From: Candidatus Nitrosopolaris rasttigaisensis
GTDB taxonomy: Archaea; Thermoproteota; Nitrososphaeria; Nitrososphaerales; Nitrososphaeraceae
DNA: 15,930 nt
Direction of reading: 5' to 3'
Assembly: GCA_933226995.1 (NCBI GenBank)
Contig: CAKOFP010000172.1
Span: 1 to 15,930, forward strand
Of the stretch, positions 1-6,262 are shown piece after piece; the first letter of the stretch is position 1, and every line of letters begins with the position of its first letter. The notes beneath the pieces were generated by a model that was not told the origin of the DNA, did not search any database, and was given only the letters and a program-made list of their open reading frames with translations. The translations under genes were made by a program, and so were the position numbers.

Positions 1-2
1 CA

Positions 3-59
3 TTAAACTATGGGAGTTACGATGAGATAATAAATCGACCTATCGACGAACAGGAGTAG
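3..59 (+). CDS. possible C-terminal fragment of a gene entering from the left
   Basis: Reading frame 3 is open from the window edge to a TAG at 57-59 and gives 18 residues ending DEIINRPIDEQE. The acidic, hydrophilic tail looks like a genuine protein end, and all other frames on both strands close within this stretch. The fragment is too short to assign a family, and an 18-codon open run can occur by chance. Confidence 0.25.
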   Translation, partial: LNYGSYDEIINRPIDEQE

Positions 60-309
60 AAAGTAAAGAAAAACTATAATCGTATAGATGTCAACTATTC
101 TCAAAACATTAAAAATAGGTCTTATCGCCTCAGGCTGAGAAAGATCTACTGATTTTTCTAGGTTCGGGAGCTTCGGTTCAATTCGGTCTCCATACTTTGA
201 AATGGTTCGTGTTTGAATTTGAAAAACATTTGCAAAAAAGGTCAGAACACGACAGCTAGCAAGACATGAAACATATGCTTTCTCTTTGTGAAGATATCAA
301 AAGGACGTT

Positions 310-338
310 AATTCTAGGCCACGGATACACCTAGAATT
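310..338. repeat. 9-bp perfect inverted repeat with 11-nt loop
   Basis: AATTCTAGG (310-318) is followed, after 11 nt, by its exact reverse complement CCTAGAATT (330-338). It lies about 210 bp upstream of the secreted-protein gene in otherwise empty DNA. No T-run follows on either strand, so it is not an obvious terminator. It could be a bidirectional terminator, an operator or part of a small RNA. The pairing is seen directly; any role is inference. Confidence 0.45.
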
Positions 339-520
339 TGCACTTAGTATAGAGAATTTCCTGGAGAGCGATAGAAACCGTGACTGTATGTGTGTGGTCA
401 CGACTACTTGATAGGTCGAATGCCTATGCATAATTAAGTCATCACATAATACAATCGTTCATGAAAAATCACATATAGAATTGCTATAAGCTCCGTTGTG
501 ATTAAGTTATACTAAGTCCG

Positions 521-527
521 TATAAAG
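521..527 (+). promoter_or_regulatory. TATA box (box A) for the gene at 551
   Basis: TATAAAG is centred about 27 nt before the ATG at 551. Archaeal transcription starts about 25-27 nt downstream of the box centre, so the transcript would begin at or next to the A of the start codon. That means a leaderless mRNA and supports this start. Confidence 0.5.
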
Positions 528-550
528 GATATCTCTACTAGGACGAGTAC

Positions 551-988
551 ATGTATAGAACTACAAGAAGAACATCGACTATCCTTGCCATCGTGGTAGT
601 GGCGGCAACAGCACTAACCTTACTGACGTCGACTACTTTCACATCTTCTGCACTCGCTGCAAAAACAGGTTCCTCGGGCACCAAAAACTTGAAAAATCTG
701 TTTGCTTGTCAGTCTAGCGCAGCTAACGGGCACTTTGGGCAGCTTACTGCAACTGAAGTAATGGATTGCTACTCGCAAGCCTTCTCAAGCAGTCTTGGAG
801 CTTCTGGAAATAACAATACTCCAGCGAGCGATACAGGTAGTGGTAGTAGTACTAATAGTACTAATTCTGGCTCTACCTCGCCAACCCACACTGTTTCCTC
901 TAGCAGCCACACGCATCATCATCACCACACTCCAACGAGTCCCAGCAGCTCAACAGGTAGCAGTACAAGCCCAAGTGCCGGACCATAA
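551..988 (+). CDS. small secreted Ser/Thr/His-rich protein, function unknown
   Basis: This is a 145-residue protein I do not recognise. Residues 1-10 are basic, residues 11-35 form a hydrophobic signal segment, and a likely signal-peptidase site follows the ALA at 35-37. The mature part has a short folded-looking segment (about 45-80) bounded by two cysteines, C53 and C73, which could form a disulfide. After residue 80 comes a long low-complexity tail of Ser, Thr, Gly, Asn and Pro with a histidine-rich patch (HTHHHHH, 120-126). Such a tail suggests a flexible, perhaps O-glycosylated extracellular spacer, and the histidines could bind Cu, Ni or Zn; both are inference. The start is supported by a TATA box 27 nt upstream (leaderless). 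A T-run downstream could end the transcript, and the gene has no operon partner. Confidence 0.75.
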   Translation: MYRTTRRTSTILAIVVVAATALTLLTSTTFTSSALAAKTGSSGTKNLKNLFACQSSAANGHFGQLTATEVMDCYSQAFSSSLGASGNNNTPASDTGSGSSTNSTNSGSTSPTHTVSSSSHTHHHHHTPTSPSSSTGSSTSPSAGP

Positions 989-1027
989 AGGCGTGTGCGT
1001 TGAATAGCACGGGTTAAGTCACCTCCC

Positions 1028-1034
1028 TTTTTTT
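1028..1034 (+). terminator. T-run terminator after the secreted protein gene
   Basis: A run of seven T lies 40 nt after the stop codon at 986-988. Archaeal RNA polymerase ends transcription at oligo-T tracts without needing a hairpin, so this fits the end of the 551-988 transcript. Confidence 0.45.
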
Positions 1035-1559
1035 GGCGTTTAATTAACGATGGGCGAGTTCCTAAAGGTAATCATAGATAATGACTCATTCCCTTTGTAC
1101 TACCGGATCAAGTTTAGAAAAGAGTGAGATTAACAGATATTCTATCTTTTAGCACTTGGCTGCAAGAACTTTATCGATTTGTCCTTTCATTTTGATAACC
1201 GCATTCTTTTAGGTATCATCTCAATCGGTAATTTATCATGAATAATAACAAATAACCATCTCGTCTTCGTTCTTCATTGGTATTGGACGTTCTACAGCCA
1301 AAGTGAGAGTGGTGCAATATGTTCTGAGGTGATTATGGTTATATGCCAGTCAAAACTAGCGTTGGACTCGCAGAAAAAAATAAAGGAAAAATAGGTTTAT
1401 TTCTCCCCTCTTTAGCATTCCCCATGTCTTGACAAGACGAGAGTATCAGTTTTTTTTATATTACCTTTCTACTCTTTTATTATGAATACCAAAGCATATT
1501 GATTTCTCATAAGCGCAGCTAAGAACAATAGTAATACTAGTAGAAACAAACTATAACAT

Positions 1560-1664
1560 ATGTGGAAACTAAAAATCAAATCCAATATCTGTGTCATAGG
1601 AATGGTACTCGGACTAATCTTAATCGGCACTCTCTTTATATTGCCGTTACATGAAAGCTGGTAG
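1560..1664 (+). CDS. possible 34-aa single-helix membrane micro-protein
   Basis: An ATG at 1560 opens 34 codons. The peptide has a basic start (MWKLKIK), a hydrophobic stretch at about residues 10-30 (CVIGMVLGLILIGTLFILPL) long enough to span a membrane, and the end HESW. The helix-with-basic-N-terminus pattern is typical of small membrane proteins. However, no clear TATA box is correctly spaced, and AT-rich DNA makes hydrophobic micro-ORFs by chance. No family is recognised. Confidence 0.2.
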   Translation: MWKLKIKSNICVIGMVLGLILIGTLFILPLHESW

Positions 1665-2242
1665 CTCCGCCCCCCCTGCAAAATGTCAACATTTGAACCC
1701 TCTACTACTATTTTTGAACCACGTTTGATGTCATAATTCTCATTCGCGGAGCTTTTCTAAGTTATTGCATTTGGAGGAAAAGTATGCCTGTTACGGGGAC
1801 TAAAAGGATCTGCGAGCCTAGTTTACAAGTATGAAGTACGTTGTACTAGAGAGTGTCTCCACTACTGTTGTCCCTTGTAAGGAATTATAGTGAAAATACA
1901 AGAAGTAATATGACCATAATTTCTTTCATATTTTCAGCATATATCCGCATTAGTTGCTGGAGATTCAACGCTAATCTTAACCTGAAACGAGAAACAAACT
2001 CAGGCACACGCAATTCGTTGTATTGCTAACTCTCTTGTTGATTCATGATCCGAATCAAGTTCCTTTGTTCCAATCATTAATAGGATTACTAGCCGTGCCT
2101 AGTGAAAGGGTTACTTTGTGATGTGTATTCAAAGTCGGCATCGTCTACTGATTTGGCCATGGACCAATTACGAGTCGATTTGTGGTGAGAACATATCGTC
2201 CGCGCACTGTGTGGTAACAGGTACTATAAGCTTCAGAATTAA

Positions 2243-2260
2243 GGTAGATAATATTCTACC
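2243..2260. repeat. 6-bp inverted repeat upstream of ku
   Basis: GGTAGA (2243-2248) and TCTACC (2255-2260) are exact reverse complements around a 6-nt AT-only centre, about 50 bp upstream of the ku TATA box. It could be an operator, but a 6-bp arm is weak evidence alone. Confidence 0.25.
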
Positions 2261-2306
2261 ATGTAAAGATACCTGCATTAAGTTATTAACTATGACTCAG
2301 TAGTTG

Positions 2307-2314
2307 ATATAAAA
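2307..2314 (+). promoter_or_regulatory. TATA box for ku
   Basis: ATATAAAA is centred near 2311. A start 26 nt downstream falls at about 2337, leaving a leader of about 8 nt before the TTG at 2345. This supports the TTG over the in-frame ATG at 2360. Confidence 0.45.
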
Positions 2315-2344
2315 ACAAAAGCTCATCTGTAGTTTGAATATCAT

Positions 2345-3142
2345 TTGGCTTCCAGAAGTATGTGGAAAGGAAGTGTAAGTTTTGGGTTAGTCAATATCCC
2401 TGTAAAGGTATATCTAGCCACCGAAAATAAAGAATTTTCGTTCAACCAACTATGTCCGAATAGTCATAGGATTCAGTATAAAAAATGGTGCCCCATTGAA
2501 GATAAAGAAGTATCATATTCTGAAATCAAAAAGGGTTATGAGGTTACAAAAAATAACTATGTCGTACTTGAAAAAGGAGATTTAGACAAGATTAAACTCA
2601 AAACAACAAACACAATTGACATTAGAGAATTCATTCAAGACAAGGAACTAGACCCAATCTTAATAGAGAAAAGTTACTATGTTGCACCTGATAATAAAAG
2701 TGGGAATGACAAGGCTTATTCACTTTTTGTAAAAGTGCTAAGTGAAACCAAAAAGATAGCCATAGGAAAGGTGGTGTTCAAGGATAAAGAGCATATTGTC
2801 GCTCTCCGACCCTATCAAAGAGGAATACTAATGCATATGCTTCATTATATAGACGAAATAAGACCAGTCGATGAAATTAGCGAATTGAAAGGAATACAGC
2901 GAGCTAATGTAGATACTAAAGAATTATCATTGGGAAAGTTACTGGTTGAAAATCTATCAAGTGAACACTTTGATGTAAGTCAGTATTCAGATGCCTATGC
3001 TAAAGAATTAGAAGAGCTAATAGACTCCAAGGCGAAGGGTAAACCAGTGATCGCCAAACCAGCAGAGAGAGTTAAAGAGGATACCAGAGACCTCGTTGCA
3101 GCGCTAAAGGCTAGTTTGCAGAAGAGCAAGACTAAGGGATAA
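2345..3142 (+). CDS. ku: Ku, DNA double-strand-break end-binding protein
   Basis: This is a prokaryotic Ku homologue of 265 residues, close to the family's usual length. Ku binds broken DNA ends as a ring-shaped homodimer and recruits a ligase for non-homologous end joining. The N-terminus MASRSMWKGS followed by SFGLVNIPVKVY is the characteristic family start. The segment with C37 and C49 leads into KKGYEV (62-67). YYVAP (111-115) and LRPYQRGILMHMLHY (154-168) are core beta-barrel motifs. YAKELEELIDSKAKGKP (218-234) and DLVAALKASLQ (249-259) are typical of the C-terminal helices. The start is TTG; the MW(K)GS motif sits just after it, and a TATA box gives a leader of about 8 nt. No LigD, primase-polymerase or nuclease partner lies in the window, so the ligase partner must be elsewhere. 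Family assignment is secure; use in end joining is inferred. Confidence 0.95.
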   Translation: MASRSMWKGSVSFGLVNIPVKVYLATENKEFSFNQLCPNSHRIQYKKWCPIEDKEVSYSEIKKGYEVTKNNYVVLEKGDLDKIKLKTTNTIDIREFIQDKELDPILIEKSYYVAPDNKSGNDKAYSLFVKVLSETKKIAIGKVVFKDKEHIVALRPYQRGILMHMLHYIDEIRPVDEISELKGIQRANVDTKELSLGKLLVENLSSEHFDVSQYSDAYAKELEELIDSKAKGKPVIAKPAERVKEDTRDLVAALKASLQKSKTKG

Positions 3143-3397
3143 CTTTATCAAATAAATGAATTAAAGCAAACGAACCTATATTGTCTTCCCTTGTTGCTGT
3201 CATTGCTGTTGGGTGGGACGGTTTCAAGTTGGAATCAGGTTGTGAGCCGTCAGAACATGTTTGTTGTTGCAGTTTCTTTCGATAAACACCCGACAGCCTC
3301 ACTGCAGGCAGCAATGGTTGGTAAGCAATAGTAGCAATAACAACAACACCAACAATGTCACTCGGCAAGGCTAGATAGGATGGACAGCTGCAGTAGC

Positions 3398-3406
3398 TAT
3401 AAGAAT
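3398..3406 (+). promoter_or_regulatory. TATA box for the haloperoxidase-type gene
   Basis: CTATAAGAA is centred near 3402. The predicted transcript start, about 3428, leaves a leader of about 8 nt before the TTG at 3436, the same arrangement as at ku. A T7 run at 3406-3412 directly follows and may also end the upstream ku transcript. Confidence 0.4.
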
Positions 3407-3435
3407 TTTTTTGCAATAATCGAAGGACTAAAATT

Positions 3436-4671
3436 TTGGGAGTCGTACCGATAGTTGTGCGTGGTTACAAAATTTTTCATTGTTATCATTTAAACTCTAC
3501 TCGCCGCTTCGCAAAACCGAAAGAGAACCTTACCTCTATATCATTGATATTTATACTTGCAATTAATATTGTTAGCATTTCAGCTACTACTAATGTAGCT
3601 ACGGCATTCAATTCTTCTAATCCTGTCGTTTCTTGGAACCAATTTGCAACAAAACTTGCTACGCAAGCAAAACTGCCACCTACAAAGCTAGCTCGGGTTT
3701 ATGCGTTGTTACATGTTGCCATGTACGATTCAATATTGCAGGCACATAATAGAAATGACAGTATACCTGTTTCCGCAAAATCGGTTATTGCGGGATCAGC
3801 ATCTAAAGTGCTATCTTTTTTGTTTCCTAACAACACCATGGATATCAATAAGTTGAAAAACATGCAATTGGTAGTTGCAAAAGAGTCTAAGGATAATGAG
3901 AACGCCACTAGAAATGGAATCCTGTTGGGAATTCAAGTCGGACAGAATATTACAAAATATGCCAAAAGTGATGGTTCTAACGTTAGGTTCACTGGTTCTA
4001 TGCCAGTAGGGAAGTGTATTTGGTATGGTACTAATCCTGTTACGCCAATGGCAGGTTATTGGAAGACATATATTTTGAAATCAGGTGCTGAAATTCAATC
4101 AGCTCCTCCTCCTATGTGTGGCTCAAACGAGGACAAACTTAACGTACAAGATATATTGCAATCTTCTCATGTCAGAACACCACAACAGATTACGGCCGCT
4201 CACAAGTGGGGGGATACGCTACCGCCAGTAATATGGAATAACATTCTAAATCAACTAATCATCCTAAATCATCTGAGTATATTTGATGCAGCGCGTGCCA
4301 GTGCATATCTGAATACAGCTATGTACGATGCATTTGTGTCTACATGGTATACAAAGTATACATACTGGACTGCTAGGCCATTTCAACGCATTGCTAATTT
4401 TACAACAGTCATACCAACACCGAATTTTCCAGGATATACTTCAGGGCATTCAACGATCTCTGCAGCAGCCACTAAGGTTTTAGATGACTTGTTCCCAAAC
4501 GAACAGAACTATTTTGACAGCCTTCTTGTTGAAGCATCCATGTCGAGGTTTTGGGCTGGAATCCATTTCAAAGAAGATATCTACAATGGAATGACTGTTG
4601 GATCAGCAATAGGTGAAAAGATAGTCAATGATATGCATAAGATACCCCATCCTTTAGTAAATTCAGATTAA
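3436..4671 (+). CDS. secreted vanadium-dependent haloperoxidase / PAP2-superfamily enzyme
   Basis: This 411-residue protein has a PAP2/vanadium-haloperoxidase catalytic domain in its C-terminal half. The vanadate (or phosphate) pocket is complete: K307-X6-R314-P315, then TSGHS with S336, G337 and H338, then S370-R371-X5-H377-X3-D381. H338 matches the acid/base residue and H377 the vanadate-bonded histidine of the family. Known members oxidise halide with hydrogen peroxide or hydrolyse phosphoesters; sequence alone does not separate these. A hydrophobic stretch at about 33-50 followed by ATAFN (55-59) looks like a signal peptide after an unusually long basic N-terminus, so the true start could be internal. 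The TTG at 3436 is favoured by a TATA box giving a short leader. The helical first half (85-300) with two MYD motifs is typical of the haloperoxidase rather than the small-phosphatase branch. The gene is monocistronic. Confidence 0.85.
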   Translation: MGVVPIVVRGYKIFHCYHLNSTRRFAKPKENLTSISLIFILAINIVSISATTNVATAFNSSNPVVSWNQFATKLATQAKLPPTKLARVYALLHVAMYDSILQAHNRNDSIPVSAKSVIAGSASKVLSFLFPNNTMDINKLKNMQLVVAKESKDNENATRNGILLGIQVGQNITKYAKSDGSNVRFTGSMPVGKCIWYGTNPVTPMAGYWKTYILKSGAEIQSAPPPMCGSNEDKLNVQDILQSSHVRTPQQITAAHKWGDTLPPVIWNNILNQLIILNHLSIFDAARASAYLNTAMYDAFVSTWYTKYTYWTARPFQRIANFTTVIPTPNFPGYTSGHSTISAAATKVLDDLFPNEQNYFDSLLVEASMSRFWAGIHFKEDIYNGMTVGSAIGEKIVNDMHKIPHPLVNSD

Positions 4672-5054
4672 TGGTCAAAGAGGAATCTTAATCTCGTATC
4701 TCCATACAGAGTCATCGCCAAGTCAACTGGTTTAGTGTGCTGCTCCGTTTCGTTTCGTTTTGGAATGCTCTGAATTTCATATAGTCAAGCACAGCAGGTC
4801 CAAGGGATTACTAAATCGTATAAGCGTTGCTTGAGGGTTAGACAATTCATCAGTATAGGTGGAATATAAAGGCAGACAAAGCAACGTTATTCTTACTATC
4901 AAGGCGAAAGCACACTGAAAATATTTGGAGAATGAACCATGTACAGCTAATGACTTACGCTTAAAGCAAAGAACGCTTTCAGACGATTGGATTGAAGCTT
5001 AAACTACGATCAACCGTCCATCATTTTTTTTTTGATATGTGATACCACATATAA
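4672..5054. other. gap between convergent genes, with T-run and hairpin
   Basis: No gene is seen. The gap holds three direct CGTTT units near 4747-4763, a loose 8-bp inverted match (4825-4832 with 4879-4886), a T10 run at 5024-5033 and a hairpin at 5035-5052. It is a plausible shared termination zone for the plus-strand haloperoxidase-type gene and the minus-strand reductase. Confidence 0.4.
5024..5052. terminator. T10 run plus 7-bp hairpin between convergent genes
   Basis: A run of ten T (5024-5033) could end plus-strand transcripts. Directly after it, ATATGTG (5035-5041) and CACATAT (5046-5052) form a 7-bp stem with a 4-nt loop, ending 2 bp from the stop codon of the minus-strand reductase. 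On the minus strand the hairpin is followed by A's rather than T's, so it would act by structure if at all. Confidence 0.35.
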
Positions 5055-5870
5055 CTAACTCAAAAACACTGTACGCAAATTCTCATTGAGTGAATCGATA
5101 AGTTTCATGTCTTCGGGTTCAAGCTGGAAGTCAAAGACCTCGCTGTTTTGCCGGATTCTCTCCTCGTGTATGGACTTAGGAATGACGACCAATCCGTGTT
5201 GTAAGCTCCACCGAATTAGGACCTGAGCCGACGTTTTGCCATATTTCTTCGCTACCCCTAAAAGATTTGGATGGTCAAGCCTTTCTCCCCTGGTCAACGG
5301 GCTGTAAGCTTCCAGCTGAATCCTATTCCTCTCACAGAACTGTAACAGATGCCTTTGGTATAGGAATGGATGGAATTCTACTTGGTTCACCGCAGGCGTA
5401 ATGTCAGAGCTCTTGAGGAGCTCTTTTAGATGCGGGATCTCGTAATTGCTCACGCCAATCGCCAGAGCTTTGCTCTCCTCAGACAACCGAACCATTGCCC
5501 TCCAGGTCTCATCACTCATCCCTTGGGCTGGCCAGTGAATGAGGTATAGGTCTACGTAGGTCAACCCGAGCCGTCGCAAGCTCCCCTCACACGCTCGCAA
5601 AGTCGAGTCATATCCCTGGTCGCTGTTCCAGACCTTCGTGGTGATAAATACTTCCTCCCTCCGGAGTCCACTTTCCCTGAATGCCATGCCTACATCAGCC
5701 TCATTCCCGTATAGACTGGCCGTGTCGATGTGTCGGTAGCCTATATTCAACGCGTACTCGACTGCATGTTGTGTTATTCTTCCCGGAGGTGACTGGTAAA
5801 CGCCTAAGCCGAGGCGTGGAATCTCGACTCCATTATTGAGTCTGGCCCGGGATTTTAACGTCAATAGCAT
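5055..5870 (-). CDS. aldo/keto reductase (2,5-diketogluconate reductase-like)
   Basis: This is an NAD(P)H-dependent aldo/keto reductase of about 271 residues, normal for the family. These soluble TIM-barrel enzymes reduce aldehydes and ketones. Numbering from the GTG at 5876, the family signatures are GVEIPRLGLGVYQ (16-28), HIDTASLYGNEADVG (49-63) with the catalytic Asp and Tyr, TKVWN with the catalytic Lys, YLIHWP with the catalytic His, and the cofactor signature VVIPKSIHEERIRQN near the C-terminus. The full Asp-Tyr-Lys-His tetrad is present. I prefer the ATG at 5870 because a TATA box centred near 5896 predicts a leaderless transcript there; the GTG at 5876 adds two codons. Sampled lines are about 48-58% GC by hand count, against about 27% in a sampled line of the neighbouring dinB fusion, which suggests acquisition from another lineage. 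The physiological substrate cannot be told. Confidence 0.93.
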   Translation of the reverse strand: MLLTLKSRARLNNGVEIPRLGLGVYQSPPGRITQHAVEYALNIGYRHIDTASLYGNEADVGMAFRESGLRREEVFITTKVWNSDQGYDSTLRACEGSLRRLGLTYVDLYLIHWPAQGMSDETWRAMVRLSEESKALAIGVSNYEIPHLKELLKSSDITPAVNQVEFHPFLYQRHLLQFCERNRIQLEAYSPLTRGERLDHPNLLGVAKKYGKTSAQVLIRWSLQHGLVVIPKSIHEERIRQNSEVFDFQLEPEDMKLIDSLNENLRTVFLS

Positions 5871-5890
5871 GCCCACTCAATGTTAAAGTG

Positions 5891-5899
5891 AGTATAAAA
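5891..5899 (-). promoter_or_regulatory. TATA box for the aldo/keto reductase
   Basis: Read on the minus strand the sequence is TTTTATACT, centred near 5896. A start about 26 nt downstream falls at 5870, which is the first base of the ATG, again a leaderless arrangement. Confidence 0.4.
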
Positions 5900-5990
5900 C
5901 TTCATCGCTGTACTAATTCTTGTTTGGTTTCTCCGTACATAGTGTTGGAATACCGAATCGCCAACATGTTCGAAGTGGTGAATTGTTAAT

Positions 5991-6008
5991 ATGGCTAATT
6001 CTAGCCAT
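5991..6008. repeat. 7-bp hairpin between divergent promoters
   Basis: ATGGCTA (5991-5997) pairs exactly with TAGCCAT (6002-6008) around the loop ATTC. It lies between the divergent reductase and polymerase genes, so it could be a protein-binding palindrome. The pairing is direct; the role is inference. Confidence 0.35.
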
Positions 6009-6206
6009 TCCAAATTACAACCTCTTCCTTATTCTAATTATTTTCTTTTTATCATAATTTTGTCGTTCTTGTGTCTGTGTGTATAAGCGTAGTAGATGTC
6101 CGTGCGAATCTGTGTGAAGTGAGTTTTTATGAGACGAGCTTTTCTCTTGCAGGTCGTTCTGCATATTTCTTCTGAAATCTAAAAGCCGTTCCGAATATAT
6201 CCGATG

Positions 6207-6225
6207 TATAAAGTAGAATATATAA
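6207..6225 (+). promoter_or_regulatory. TATA-like elements before the DUF72-dinB gene
   Basis: Two candidates are present: TATAAAG (6207-6213) and ATATATAA (6218-6225). The second predicts a transcript start near 6247, 16 nt before the TTG at 6263. Either could serve; two nearby boxes may allow alternative starts. Confidence 0.35.
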
Positions 6226-6262
6226 GTCCTTATTTTTGTTAATAAATTAAAGCAGACATACA

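Larger units (their letters stand above)
60..550. other. non-coding stretch upstream of the secreted protein gene
   Basis: No reading frame of convincing length is seen on either strand. The stretch holds a perfect 9-bp inverted repeat (310-338) and, at its right end, the TATA box of the gene at 551. One 22-codon micro-ORF (266-334) runs into the inverted repeat but has no recognisable family. A short T-arm-like string near 173-190 does not fold into a tRNA. Confidence 0.5.
1008..2344. other. 1.3-kb gene-poor stretch with possible micro-ORFs
   Basis: No gene of ordinary length is convincing here. The longer frames (1469-1681 minus, 2118-2303 plus) look random in composition and match no family I know. 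Two micro-ORFs look more protein-like: 1050-1127 plus (25 aa, charged, starting MGEFLKVIIDND) and 1560-1664 plus (34 aa, one membrane helix; listed separately). A hairpin lies at 2243-2260 and the Ku promoter at the right end. The stretch is long for a compact archaeal genome and may hold an untranslated RNA or the remains of lost genes. Confidence 0.45.
5877..6262. other. divergent intergenic region between the reductase and the dinB fusion
   Basis: No convincing gene is seen; the 97-codon minus-strand frame at 6015-6308 overlaps the dinB start and looks random. The region holds the reductase promoter, a 7-bp hairpin at 5991-6008, a loose GTTGG/CCAAC pair (5944-5965) and several TATA-like stretches before dinB. 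Confidence 0.4.

Noticed and set aside
173..190. T-arm-like string GGTTCAATTC, possible tRNA
   Set aside because: The flanking bases do not form the five-pair stem, and no matching acceptor stem or anticodon arm is found upstream.
1469..1681. 70-codon minus-strand frame in the gene-poor stretch
   Set aside because: Composition is uneven, with a hydrophobic patch near the end, no promoter is recognisable and no family is recognised; the opposite strand has a neater micro-ORF.
2118..2303. 61-codon plus-strand frame before ku
   Set aside because: GTG start with no promoter spacing, Cys/His/Trp-rich random composition, and it contains the inverted repeat at 2243-2260.
3132..3416. 94-codon minus-strand frame between ku and the haloperoxidase-type gene
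   Set aside because: It overlaps the ku end, has random composition and covers the downstream promoter.
4825..4886. 8-bp inverted match CGTTGCTT / AAGCAACG
   Set aside because: The arms are 46 nt apart with no supporting structure; this is expected by chance in a gap of this size.
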